NCBI RefSeq assembly: GCF_000251145.1
Contig: NZ_AIDW01000039.1
Coordinates: 1-34,470 of the forward strand
Reading direction: 5' to 3'
Length of the DNA stretch: 34,470 nucleotides
Source of the DNA: Sphingomonas sp. PAMC 26621
GTDB lineage: Bacteria > Pseudomonadota > Alphaproteobacteria > Sphingomonadales > Sphingomonadaceae
Part shown: positions 21,903 to 30,420 of the stretch, in pieces
Numbering within the stretch: the first letter of the stretch is position 1
How the letters are laid out: each line of letters begins with the position of its first letter
Program-made: the position numbers and the translations under genes
Notes under the pieces: model-generated
Seen by the model: only the letters and a program-made list of their open reading frames with translations
What the model was told of the DNA's origin: nothing
Database searches by the model: none

Positions 21903-23119
21903 CGCGCCTCGCTCCCCTGCTGGCGTCGGTCGCCATGCTCACCCTCGCATCTCCGGTCGCTGCGCAGTCGATGCAGGGCATGAACATGCCCGGCATGACG
22001 ACGCCGGGCCAAAAGAAACCTGCGGCCAAATCGTCCGCGCCAGCCAAGCGCACCAAGGCGAAGCCCGTTGCCGCGAAGCGCAAGGCGCCAGCGAAAGCCA
22101 CGGCTGACCCGATGGCCGGCATGGCAGGGATGGACCATTCGGCGATGCCGGGCATGACCATGCCCGGCGATGCCTCACAGCCAGCGCAGGGCGCGTCCCA
22201 ATCCATGCCGGGAATGGAGATGCCCGCGAGCGGCCAAACGGCTCCACAGGGCGCTCAGCAGGCAATGCCGGGGATGAATATGTCCGGCGACCAGCACAGC
22301 GGCCATGATATGCAGGCCATGCCGGGCATGGTCGGGATGGCGATGCCCGGAATGGAGCAGACCGGCACGGCGCTTTCCGCCGGGAACGCACCGGCCCCCG
22401 CGCCGCCTATGGATCATTACGCCGATCGTCAGTTCGCGCCGGCCGATATGGCGAAGGCGCGGCACGACATGATGTTCGAGCAAGGCGGCCAGCCCTTCTA
22501 CCAGGTCATGTTCAATCTTGCCGAATATCAGGCACGCCAAGGCCGCGACGGATATCGTTGGGATGGCGAGGCTTGGTTCGGCGGTGACATCAATCGCTTG
22601 TGGCTGAAGAGCGAGGGCGAGGGCGCGTTACGCGAGGGTGTCGAAAGTGCCGAAGTTCAGGCGCTCTACAGTCGAGCCGTCGGTCCGTACTTCAACCTTC
22701 AGGCAGGCGTCCGCCACGACTTCCAGCCGTCACCTAACCGCACTTATGCCACCGTCGGGTTCGAGGGTCTTTCGCCCTATATGTTCGAAGTCGAGGGTGC
22801 TTTGTTCCTGTCGACCAAGGGTGATCTGCTCGGTCGCCTCGAGGGGTATTACGACCAGCGCATCACGCAGCGACTGATCCTTCAGCCGCGGGTTGAGTTC
22901 AATCTATCGGCGCAGGACGTGCCCGAAAACCGGCTTGGCGCGGGGCTGACCGACGCCGAGCTGGGGCTCCGGCTACGCTACGAAATCAGGCGGCAGTTCG
23001 CGCCCTATATCGGCGTGTCCTATGTCGCACAGACCGGACGTACCGCCGATTTCACACGCGCGGAGGGCAAAGATCCGACCACCACCAGCTTCGTGGCCGG
23101 TGTGCGGGTGTGGTTCTGA
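21899..23119 (+). CDS. copB: Outer-membrane copper resistance protein CopB
   Basis: The 406-residue protein starts at ATG 21899, overlapping the copA stop (ATGA). Residues 1-21 are a signal peptide (ending PVAAQ). Residues about 22-170 are Met/Pro/Ala-rich with repeated MPGM, MNMPGM and MDHSAMPGM units around a Lys/Ala-rich patch (AKRTKAKPVAAKRKAPAKA). The CopB beta-barrel domain spans about 175-406 (MMFEQGGQPFYQVMFNLAEY, WDGEAWFGGDINRLWLKSEG, YEIRRQFAPYIGVSY) and ends in VRVWF, a typical outer-membrane terminal phenylalanine. It probably binds or exports copper at the outer membrane with CopA. Confidence 0.95.
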   Translation: MTRLAPLLASVAMLTLASPVAAQSMQGMNMPGMTTPGQKKPAAKSSAPAKRTKAKPVAAKRKAPAKATADPMAGMAGMDHSAMPGMTMPGDASQPAQGASQSMPGMEMPASGQTAPQGAQQAMPGMNMSGDQHSGHDMQAMPGMVGMAMPGMEQTGTALSAGNAPAPAPPMDHYADRQFAPADMAKARHDMMFEQGGQPFYQVMFNLAEYQARQGRDGYRWDGEAWFGGDINRLWLKSEGEGALREGVESAEVQALYSRAVGPYFNLQAGVRHDFQPSPNRTYATVGFEGLSPYMFEVEGALFLSTKGDLLGRLEGYYDQRITQRLILQPRVEFNLSAQDVPENRLGAGLTDAELGLRLRYEIRRQFAPYIGVSYVAQTGRTADFTRAEGKDPTTTSFVAGVRVWF

Positions 23120-23158
23120 CGATGAAAGACGCGGGGGCGCAAATAGGGAAATACGAAG

Positions 23159-23743
23159 ATGGACAACCACGAGAAAAGTAGCGGAACGGGTTACGGTCGT
23201 TTTGCCGCGATGATCGCGACTTCGACCGTCGTGATGTTCGGGCTGATGTATCTGAACACCTACACGTAGAGTCACGTCGAATATAGCCAGACCCGGACGT
23301 GGATGGCCGTTGTCATGGGGGCGACGATGGCCGTCATCATGCTCGGCTTCATGTGGTCGATGTATAAGAACCGGAGCGTCAATTTAGCGATTCTAGCCGG
23401 CAGCGCCGTGGTCTTCGTGCTCGCCTTATGGCTGGTCCGCAGCCAGGAGACGGTGGACGACGTGAGGTACATGAAAGCGATGATCCCACACCACTCGATC
23501 GCGATCATGACGAGCGAGCGGGCGCATATCAAAGACCCTGAGGTTCGCCGACTGGCCGACGGGATCATCGATGCCCAGGTTCGCGAAATCACAGACATGA
23601 AGCGGATGATTGCGCGGCTGGAAGCGCACCCCATGCCGAACGGCGCGCCGGACCTACCCTCTTACCGCGACAAGCAGGTTCCCCCTCCCCCGCCCGAAAC
23701 CGACGAGAGCGCCGGGGTGAACACCCTACAGCCGATCCACTGA
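23159..23743 (+). pseudogene. Membrane DUF305 protein interrupted by an in-frame amber stop
   Basis: The full frame would be 194 residues from ATG 23159. It begins MDNHEKSSGTGYGRFAAMIA with a membrane segment, but TAG at 23267-23269 replaces codon 37. The family pattern at this point (NTYT, then SHVEYSQTR) expects Trp, so TGG to TAG fits. Beyond the stop the frame is intact: further membrane segments (WMAVVMGATMAVIMLGFMW, LAILAGSAVVFVLALWLV) and the DUF305 core MKAMIPHHSIAIMTSERAHI. Translation could restart at ATG 23303, giving a 146-residue product with two membrane segments and the complete core. Hence partial function is possible. It follows copB by 39 bases. Confidence 0.82.
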
Positions 23744-23749
23744 CGGCGT

Positions 23750-23774
23750 GAGGTATGCGATGCTTTGCCGCGTA
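23750..23774 (+). promoter_or_regulatory. ECF-type promoter of the downstream DUF305 gene
   Basis: GAGGTA at 23750-23755 and CGTA at 23771-23774 have the cluster spacing of 15 bases, 32 bases before the ATG at 23806. The -35 matches the consensus at four of six positions with GAGG intact, and CGCGTA matches the copA site. It suggests that this gene is part of the same regulon. Confidence 0.6.
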
Positions 23775-23805
23775 GAAGGTTGAGTAATCACCGAGGAGAT
23801 CGAGA

Positions 23806-24195
23806 ATGCGTTTGATACCGATGTTTGCAGCCTTTGCGATCCTCGCCAGCCCCGCGCTCGCGCAGCAGGGCGGGATGCAGGGCATGGATCATAGCCAGAT
23901 GAAGGGCATGAACCACGACGACATGGCCACGATGATGGCCCGCAATCCCTACGGGCAGGCCGAGATGGACATGCACCAGAAGATGATGGCCGCGAAGCAG
24001 GGCGACCCATCGGAAATGTGGACCCGCAAGATGATCGAGCATCACCGCGGCGCGATCACCATGTCGCGTGTCGCGGTGCGCGACGCCAAGGATGCCGAGA
24101 CGCGGCAGATGGCGCAGATGACGATCATCAAGCAGGAAAAGGATATTGCAGAGCTACAGGCGTGGCTTCGCAAGCACGGCAAGCGCCCGCAATAA
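23806..24195 (+). CDS. DUF305 secreted Met/His-rich protein
   Basis: The 129-residue protein has GAGGAG ten bases before its ATG. Residues 1-20 are a signal peptide (ASPALAQ). A Met/His-rich stretch follows (GGMQGMDHSQMKGMNHDDMA, about 22-42), then the DUF305 core with RKMIEHHRGAITMSRVAV (H79, H80) and QMTIIKQEKDIAELQAWL. This points to a periplasmic copper-binding role, as known for some DUF305 proteins. It has its own cluster-type promoter and is followed by a strong stem-loop. Confidence 0.9.
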   Translation: MRLIPMFAAFAILASPALAQQGGMQGMDHSQMKGMNHDDMATMMARNPYGQAEMDMHQKMMAAKQGDPSEMWTRKMIEHHRGAITMSRVAVRDAKDAETRQMAQMTIIKQEKDIAELQAWLRKHGKRPQ

Positions 24196-24205
24196 GAGGC
24201 GCTCC

Positions 24206-24246
24206 CCCCGCCCTGTCGATCCCCCGAACCCCGCGGCAGGGCGGGG
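24206..24246 (+). terminator. Strong stem-loop after the DUF305 gene
   Basis: CCCCGCCCTG at 24206-24215 pairs perfectly with CAGGGCGGGG at 24237-24246, a 10-bp GC stem with a 21-base loop, 10 bases after the stop codon. The downstream sequence (ACTTCATTTG) is only moderately T-rich, so termination may be partial or Rho-assisted. Confidence 0.5.
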
Positions 24247-24335
24247 ACTTCATTTGCTCGTGTAACCAAATCGAGGAACTTACGAAGAAGAGTTGGTCGA
24301 TTGACAGACTTAGAGGCGCCCCGCAGGAAGTGCAT

Positions 24336-24704
24336 GTGAAGCGTCTGTCCCTCTTCCTGCTGCTGATCGGCGTCATGATCGGGCTTGCGGCGCCGCAGCC
24401 TGCGCAGGCGCTTGCCGCCCCGGCAGGGGCGATGGAAATGGCAGCGATGGCAACCAGCGACATGGCGTCCATGCCGGATTGCATGTCGACGATGGATAAG
24501 GACGCATCCCACAAGCCGTGCAAGTGCGGCTTGGCCGGCTGCATCGCCATGATGGCGTCGGGCGGGCCGATGATGCTGTCCGACGCATCGATGGTTCTTC
24601 GGGTTGAGGCCCGCTCCGATCGTGATGAGCAGATCGGTATCTTCGCAGCCTTGCGGGGCCGTTCGACTGCCCCGGAACTAGAACCACCTTCGACCCTGAT
24701 CTGA
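24336..24704 (+). CDS. Small secreted Cys/Met-rich protein of the copper cluster
   Basis: The 122-residue protein starts at GTG 24336 with CAGGAAG about seven bases upstream (a GTG at 24330 is possible). Residues 1-25 are a signal peptide (FLLLIGVMIGLAAPQPAQA). The mature part is Met/Ala-rich (GAMEMAAMATSDMASMPDCM) and contains a compact Cys cluster PCKCGLAGC, with another Cys in PDCMST. Four cysteines next to His/Met suggest metal or redox binding. I recognise no named family. It sits just before cusC, so a copper-handling role is inferred from context and composition only. Confidence 0.65.
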   Translation: MKRLSLFLLLIGVMIGLAAPQPAQALAAPAGAMEMAAMATSDMASMPDCMSTMDKDASHKPCKCGLAGCIAMMASGGPMMLSDASMVLRVEARSDRDEQIGIFAALRGRSTAPELEPPSTLI

Positions 24705-24735
24705 TTTGAAGTCCGCGCGCGTGCTCGTCACGCGA

Positions 24736-24755
24736 CCTGGCGCGCATGCGCCGGG
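24736..24755. repeat. GC hairpin before cusC
   Basis: CCTGGCGC-GCAT-GCGCCGGG forms an 8-bp stem with one T-G wobble and a 4-base loop, in the 90-base gap upstream of cusC. There is no T-run. It could attenuate or protect the transcript, or be incidental in GC-rich DNA. Confidence 0.3.
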
Positions 24756-24794
24756 TACGACGCGATGTGAACTCAAGGATCAGGACATGACGAA

Positions 24795-26048
24795 ATGCGA
24801 ACCCCCTTACGCCGCCGCGCGCCGCGCGCGCTGGTATGGCTCGCGCTCGCGTCGGTCAGTATGCCGGCAGCTGCCGGACCGCTGACCTTCGACGCCGCGC
24901 TCCAAAAAGCGGCTGCCGACGCGCCGTCCATCAAGGCGAAGTCGCTCGGCGCCGATGCGACCCGATCGGCGCGAAGCGCCGCGGGGCAGTTGCCCGATCC
25001 CAAGCTCGCGCTCGGGATCGACAGCTTTCCGATCTCGGGACCGCTCGCGTTCGAGCCGCAGCGCGATAATTTCACCTGGGCGCGCGTCGGTGTCTCGCAG
25101 GACATTCCCAATCTCGCCAAGCGTCGCGCGCAACGTGGTCGCGCCGAAGCGGACATAGGCGTCGCCGACGCAGAGACCGGCGTGGAGGCGCGCATCGTCA
25201 AGGTTCAGGCCGCGCTTGCCTGGATCAGTCTCGCTTATGCCGAGCGTAGACTTACAGCGCTCGACACGGTGCTCCAACGGCTCGACCGCTTCGTCAAAGC
25301 GTCACCCGGTGCGGTCGCGTCGGGGGCATCGCGGCCAGCACAGGTGCTCGCCGGGCGCGCAGCCGTTGCGAAATTACAGGACCGTCGCGACGAGCTGGTG
25401 TCGATGGTCGGCCGCGCTCGCGCCGACCTCAGGCGCTGGACGGGCGAAGCCGACCCCGACATCGCAGGTCCGATGCCGGACTTCACGGTAGAGCCGGCGC
25501 GCCTGCGCGTGTCGCTTCGCGAGCATCCGACGCTGGTGTTGGCCGGTGCCACGATCGGTCGCGCGGATGCCGACCTCCGCATGGCCGAAGCAGAACGGCG
25601 TCCCGATTTCGGCGTCGATCTGTCCTACCAACGCCGCGATCCCCGGTTCGGCGATTATGTGTCCGCAGGCGTCACGATCGGCCTGCCGTTGTTCAAGAAA
25701 CGGCGTCAAGAACCGTTGATCGCTGCCCGCGCTGCCAATGCCAACAGTGCCCGCGCCGGCGCAGATGCCAGTTCGCGCGAACTGACCGCTGATCTCGAAG
25801 CAGGTCTTGCCGATCACGTGATGCACCACGCACAATGGTCCCGCGCTCGGGACGTGCTGCAGCCCCTCGCCGAGCAGCGGGTGACGCTTGAGACCGGCAG
25901 TTATAGCGCCGGGCGCGCCACCCTCACCGATATCGCCGACGCGCATGCCGCGCTTGCCGATGCGGTCCTCACCACGCTCGATCGCGAGGCGACTGTCGCC
26001 GCGGATGGCGCGCGGCTCATTCTCCTGTTCGGGAGCGCCGACCAATGA
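24795..26048 (+). CDS. cusC: TolC-family outer-membrane channel CusC
   Basis: The 417-residue protein has a signal peptide (about 1-27, LVWLALASVSMPAAA) and two repeated outer-membrane efflux domains: LTFDAALQKAAADAPSIKAK and GVSQDIPNLAKRRAQRGRAE in the first, HPTLVLAGATIGRADADLRM and VGVT-like strands with GLPLFKKRRQEP in the second. It forms the trimeric exit duct of a CusCBA efflux pump. It overlaps cusB by four bases (ATGA). There is no clear cluster-type promoter directly upstream, so it may be transcribed from the preceding gene. Confidence 0.9.
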   Translation: MRTPLRRRAPRALVWLALASVSMPAAAGPLTFDAALQKAAADAPSIKAKSLGADATRSARSAAGQLPDPKLALGIDSFPISGPLAFEPQRDNFTWARVGVSQDIPNLAKRRAQRGRAEADIGVADAETGVEARIVKVQAALAWISLAYAERRLTALDTVLQRLDRFVKASPGAVASGASRPAQVLAGRAAVAKLQDRRDELVSMVGRARADLRRWTGEADPDIAGPMPDFTVEPARLRVSLREHPTLVLAGATIGRADADLRMAEAERRPDFGVDLSYQRRDPRFGDYVSAGVTIGLPLFKKRRQEPLIAARAANANSARAGADASSRELTADLEAGLADHVMHHAQWSRARDVLQPLAEQRVTLETGSYSAGRATLTDIADAHAALADAVLTTLDREATVAADGARLILLFGSADQ

Positions 26049-27262
26049 CCCTCACGTCACTTCAACGGTCGCAGCTCGCGGCGACGTTTGCCGCTGTCGC
26101 CCTCGTCGCGGGCGCTGGAGGCTATTATCTGGCCGGTTCGCATGATGGGACGCCTGCCGCCGGGACGCCGGACACCCCTCGCAAGCCGCTCTATTATTAC
26201 GACCCGATGGTGCCGCAGGAGCATTACGACAATCCGGATTCCCTGTCCTCGATGGGGATGAAGACGGTCCCCAAATATGCCGACGCGAGTGGCGGCCCAA
26301 CGGCAAAGCCAGGCGTCACGATCGACCCTTCGGCGATGCAGAGCCTTGGCATCCGGCTCGCGACCGCGACCACCGGCACGTTGGCCGGCACGCTCGACGT
26401 GACCGGCGCGATCGACTTCAATCAGCGCGACATCGCAATCGTGCAGGCACGTGCCGCAGGCTTCATCCAGCGGGTCTATGGTCGCGCACCGGGCGACATA
26501 ATCCGTGCCGGGGCGCCGATTGCCGACGTGCTGGTCCCCGAATGGGGCGGCGCACAGAGCGAATATGAAGCGGTGCGCAAAACGGGCGACCCGGCGTTGA
26601 TCGCTGCCGCACGCCAGCGTCTGCGACTGATCGGCATTCCAGGCGGCGTGGCGGGCGGGCGTGGGATGACCACCATTCGCAGCCCGATCGGGGGCGTTAT
26701 CCAGAAACTCGATGCCCGCGCCGGCGTTACGCTCGCACCCGGTCAGACGCTTGCGCAGGTCAATGGCCTCGCCACGGTTTGGTTGAACGCTGCGGTGCCG
26801 GAAGTGCGCGCAACCGCAGTCAAAGTCGGGCAGACCGCGAATGCCGAGCTAGCGGGGTTCTCTGGCGAGCGCTTCACCGGCCGCGTCATCGCCGTCTTGC
26901 CGACGACGCAGGCGGACAGCCGGACGCTCACGGTACGGATCGAGCTGCGTAACCCGGGCGGTCGCCTGCGCCCCGGCATGTTCGCGACCGTCCATCTGGG
27001 CGGCACGTCCGACACCGCGCTGCTGGTGCCGAGCGAAGCCGTGATCCGCACCGGCAAGCGCACGCTGGTCATGCTTGCCGACGGCAAGGGTCGTTTCCGA
27101 CCGGCCGAGGTCCGTATCGGGCGCGAGGCAAGCGGCCAGACCGAAATCCTCGCAGGACTGGCGGCAGGGGAGAAGGTCGTCGCATCGGGCCAGTTCCTGC
27201 TCGACAGCGAGGCGAGCCTGACCGGCATCGCCGCGCGCCCGATCACGGGGGACACGAAGTGA
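26045..27262 (+). CDS. cusB: Periplasmic adaptor CusB of the Cu/Ag efflux pump
   Basis: The 405-residue membrane-fusion protein has an N-terminal anchor (about 8-31), a metal-binding segment YYYDPMVPQEHYDNPDSLSS then MGM, and the HlyD-type barrel and lipoyl parts (IVQARAAGFIQRVYGRAPGD, TTIRSPIGGVIQKLDARAGV, LVPSEAVIRTGKRTLVMLAD). Candidate ligands M55, M70 and M72 have the same 15 and 2 spacing as the copper-binding Met triad of E. coli CusB (M49, M64, M66). It links CusA to CusC and hands over Cu(I) or Ag(I). It overlaps both neighbours by four bases. Confidence 0.94.
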   Translation: MTLTSLQRSQLAATFAAVALVAGAGGYYLAGSHDGTPAAGTPDTPRKPLYYYDPMVPQEHYDNPDSLSSMGMKTVPKYADASGGPTAKPGVTIDPSAMQSLGIRLATATTGTLAGTLDVTGAIDFNQRDIAIVQARAAGFIQRVYGRAPGDIIRAGAPIADVLVPEWGGAQSEYEAVRKTGDPALIAAARQRLRLIGIPGGVAGGRGMTTIRSPIGGVIQKLDARAGVTLAPGQTLAQVNGLATVWLNAAVPEVRATAVKVGQTANAELAGFSGERFTGRVIAVLPTTQADSRTLTVRIELRNPGGRLRPGMFATVHLGGTSDTALLVPSEAVIRTGKRTLVMLADGKGRFRPAEVRIGREASGQTEILAGLAAGEKVVASGQFLLDSEASLTGIAARPITGDTK

Positions 27263-30200
27263 TCGCGCGGATCATCGAGGCGTCCGTCAAGGCGCGCTTC
27301 CTCGTCCTGCTCGCAGCCCTCGCGCTGATCGTCGTCGGGGTGGGCGCTTTGCGCTCGACTGCGGTCGATGCGCTGCCCGACCTGTCCGACGTCCAGGTCA
27401 TCATCCGCACCACCTATCCGGGCCAGGCCCCGCAGATCGTCGAGAACCAGGTCACGTACCCGCTCGCGACGACGATGCTGTCCGTGCCGGGCGCGCGCGT
27501 GGTGCGCGGCTATTCGTTCGTCGGCGACAGCTTCGTCTATGTGCTGTTCGACGACGCGACCGATCTCTATTGGGCACGCAGCCGGGTACTCGAATATCTG
27601 AGCCAGGTGCAAAGCCGCCTGCCCGAGGGTGCAAAGGCATCGCTCGGCCCGGATGCTACCGGGGTGGGCTGGGTCTATGAATATGCACTGGTCGACCGGA
27701 CCGGCCGTCACGATCTCGCACAACTCCGCAGCATCCAGGACTGGTTCCTGCGCTACGAATTGAAGACCGTGCCGGGGGTCGCCGAGGTCGCGAGCATCGG
27801 CGGGATGGTGAAAGAGTATCAGGTCGTCCTCGATCCGCAGAAGCTGGCCTCTTACGGGATCACCCACGAGGCGGTGACCGAGGCACTGAAGCGCGGCAAT
27901 CAGGAGAGCGGCGGATCGGTCGTCGAGATGGCCGAGGCGGAATACATCGTCCGCGCGACCGGCTATCTGAAGACGCTCGACGATTTCCGCAGCGTGCCGC
28001 TCAAGACGGTTGTCGGCGTCCCCGTGACACTCGGCGACGTCGCCACAATTCAGATCGGTCCGGAAATGCGGCGCGGGTTGGCAGAGCTCAACGGCGAGGG
28101 CGAGGTTGCAGGCGGCGTCATCGTGATGCGCCAAGGCAAGAACGCGCGCGAGGTGATCGACGGGGTACGCACTCGGCTCGAGGAATTGAAGAAGAGCCTG
28201 CCACCCGGCGTGGAGGTCGTCACCACCTATGACCGGTCGGGCCTGATCGATCGCGCGGTCGACAATCTGCGCAGCAAGCTGATCGAGGAGTTTATCGTCG
28301 TGGCGCTCGTCTGCGCGCTGTTCCTCTGGCACGTCCGTTCGGCGCTGGTCGCCATTCTCACGCTCCCGCTCGGTATCCTCATCGCATTCATTGCGATGCG
28401 CGTGCAGGGACTGAACGCCAATATCCTCTCGCTGGGCGGCATCGCCATCGCCATCGGCGCAATGGTCGATGCGGCCGTCGTTATGATCGAAAACGCGCAC
28501 AAACATCTCGAACATTGGGCGCACGATCATCCGGACGAAACATTAGCGGGTGCCGAGCGCTGGCGCGTCATCACCGCCGCTGCGGTCGAAGTCGGCCCGG
28601 CGCTGTTTCTCAGCCTCCTCATCATCACGTTCTCGTTCGTGCCGATCTTCTCGCTTCAGGGTCAGGAGGGGCGCCTGTTCGCGCCGCTCGCCTTTACCAA
28701 GACCTATGCGATGGCGGGCGCTGCGATCCTGTCGATCACGCTGATCCCGGTGCTGATGGGGTTGCTGATCCGCGGTCGCATCCCGTCCGAGAATGCCAAT
28801 CCGATCAATCGCGCCCTCACCCGCATCTACCGTCCCGCGCTCGACTGGGTACTGGCAAGACCGAAACAGGCGCTGGTCATCGCCGGCCTCGTGTTTGCGA
28901 CCAGTCTCTGGCCGATCAGCCAACTAGGCGGCGAGTTCATCCCGCAGATGAACGAGGGCGACCTGCTCTACATGCCTTCCGCGCTGCCCGGCATTTCGAC
29001 CGCCAAGGCCGGCCAGTTGCTCCAGCTCACCGACCGGCTCATCAAGACCGTACCCGAAGTGGAAAGCGTGTTCGGCAAGGCCGGCCGCGCCGACACCGCG
29101 ACCGATCCGGCGCCGCTCGAGATGTTCGAGACCACGATCCGCTTCAAGCCCAAGGATCAGTGGCGCGCGGGCATGACGCAGGACAAATTGATCGACCAGC
29201 TCGACAAGGCGGTAAAGGTGCCGGGCCTCGCAAATTTTTGGATTCCGCCGATCCGCAATCGGATCGAGATGTTGTCGACCGGCATCAAGAGTCCGATCGG
29301 TATCAAGGTGGCAGGCGCGAACCTCGCCGAGATCGACGCGGCCGCGCGCGAGATCGAACAGGTCGCGAAAACCGTGCCCGGGGTCGGGTCGGCGCTCGCC
29401 GAACGGCTCACCGGCGGGCGATATATCGACGTCGATATCAATCGGGCCGCCGCGGCACGTTATGGTCTCAACGTCGCCGACGTGCAGTCGATCGTGTCGA
29501 GCACAATCGGCGGCGAGACGATCGGCCAGACCGTCGAGGGACTCGCACGTTATCCGATCAGCGTGCGTTATCCGCGCGAGCTGCGCGACAGTATCGAAGG
29601 ATTGCGCAATCTGGCCGTGCTGACGCCGGCAGGGCAGCAGATCACGCTCGGCACCGTCGCCGACGTTCGCATCACCGATGGACCGCCAATGCTGCGCAGC
29701 GAGAACGGCCGACCGGTGACGTGGATCTACATCGATGGACGCGGCGCGCCGCTCACCACCATCGTTCGTGATCTGCAGAACGCGATCGCCGCCAAGGTGA
29801 AACTGCCGCCTGGCGTCAGCGCCACCTATACCGGCCAGTTCGAGTACCTACAGCGCGCGGTCGAGCGATTGAAGATCGTCGTGCCGGCGACCTTGGTCAT
29901 CATCTTCCTGCTGCTCTACGCGACCTTCCGCCGGTTCGATGAAGCCGCGCTGGTGATGGGCACTCTGCCCTTCGCACTCACCGGCGGACTCTGGCTGCTC
30001 TATCTGCTCGGCTACAACCAGTCGGTCGCGACCGGCGTCGGGTTCATCGCGCTCGCCGGTGTTTCAGCCGAGTTCGGCGTGGTGATGCTGATCTATCTCA
30101 AGCATGCGCTGGACGCCCGTGGCCCGACGCCAAACGATGCCGAGGTCGAGGCGGCAGTGCGCGAAGGCGCACTCCTCCGTGTCCGGCCCAAGGCGATGAC

Positions 30201-30420
30201 GGTTGCGGTGATCCTTGCCGGTCTGTTCCCGATTCTGATCGGAACGGGCACCGGCTCCGAAGTGATGAGCCGGATCGCCGTTCCCATGATTGGCGGCATG
30301 CTCACCGCACCATTGCTCTCGATGCTGGTTCTGCCGGCAGCGTTCCTACTGCTGCGGCGCGCCCGACATTCCACCCTCCCTCCAACCCCAGCCTCTACGT
30401 TGCAAAGGAATACGCTATGA
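27259..30420 (+). CDS. cusA: Heavy-metal RND efflux transporter CusA
   Basis: The 1053-residue inner-membrane pump starts at GTG 27259, overlapping the cusB stop (GTGA). It has twelve expected membrane segments and RND signatures (LPDLSDVQVIIRTTYPGQAP, GAMVDAAVVMIENAHKHLEH, GVSAEFGVVMLIYLKHALD). The methionines in LLYMPSALPGIS (M572), LEMFETTI (M622) and RIEMLSTGIKSP (M671) match the M573, M623 and M672 copper relay of E. coli CusA, so Cu(I)/Ag(I) is the predicted substrate rather than Co/Zn/Cd. It overlaps the cusF start by four bases. Confidence 0.96.
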   Translation: MIARIIEASVKARFLVLLAALALIVVGVGALRSTAVDALPDLSDVQVIIRTTYPGQAPQIVENQVTYPLATTMLSVPGARVVRGYSFVGDSFVYVLFDDATDLYWARSRVLEYLSQVQSRLPEGAKASLGPDATGVGWVYEYALVDRTGRHDLAQLRSIQDWFLRYELKTVPGVAEVASIGGMVKEYQVVLDPQKLASYGITHEAVTEALKRGNQESGGSVVEMAEAEYIVRATGYLKTLDDFRSVPLKTVVGVPVTLGDVATIQIGPEMRRGLAELNGEGEVAGGVIVMRQGKNAREVIDGVRTRLEELKKSLPPGVEVVTTYDRSGLIDRAVDNLRSKLIEEFIVVALVCALFLWHVRSALVAILTLPLGILIAFIAMRVQGLNANILSLGGIAIAIGAMVDAAVVMIENAHKHLEHWAHDHPDETLAGAERWRVITAAAVEVGPALFLSLLIITFSFVPIFSLQGQEGRLFAPLAFTKTYAMAGAAILSITLIPVLMGLLIRGRIPSENANPINRALTRIYRPALDWVLARPKQALVIAGLVFATSLWPISQLGGEFIPQMNEGDLLYMPSALPGISTAKAGQLLQLTDRLIKTVPEVESVFGKAGRADTATDPAPLEMFETTIRFKPKDQWRAGMTQDKLIDQLDKAVKVPGLANFWIPPIRNRIEMLSTGIKSPIGIKVAGANLAEIDAAAREIEQVAKTVPGVGSALAERLTGGRYIDVDINRAAAARYGLNVADVQSIVSSTIGGETIGQTVEGLARYPISVRYPRELRDSIEGLRNLAVLTPAGQQITLGTVADVRITDGPPMLRSENGRPVTWIYIDGRGAPLTTIVRDLQNAIAAKVKLPPGVSATYTGQFEYLQRAVERLKIVVPATLVIIFLLLYATFRRFDEAALVMGTLPFALTGGLWLLYLLGYNQSVATGVGFIALAGVSAEFGVVMLIYLKHALDARGPTPNDAEVEAAVREGALLRVRPKAMTVAVILAGLFPILIGTGTGSEVMSRIAVPMIGGMLTAPLLSMLVLPAAFLLLRRARHSTLPPTPASTLQRNTL

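Noticed and set aside
23267..23269. Recoding (readthrough or special amino acid) at the TAG in the DUF305 gene
   Set aside because: Family context predicts Trp; no recoding element is visible, and a simple TGG to TAG mutation is sufficient.
24238..24262. Another copy of the ECF motif upstream of the small Cys-rich gene (CAGGGC...CGTG)
   Set aside because: Spacing is off by one base, the -10 core is CGTG not CGTA, and the -35 lies inside the terminator stem.
26743..28530. 595-codon open frame on the minus strand opposite cusB/cusA
   Set aside because: It is the shadow of a GC-rich real gene: His/Asp/Arg-rich, no family motif, and cusA on the other strand is unmistakable.
28515..29771. 418-codon plus-strand frame inside cusA
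   Set aside because: Out-of-frame shadow, with low-complexity Arg/His content and no ribosome site.
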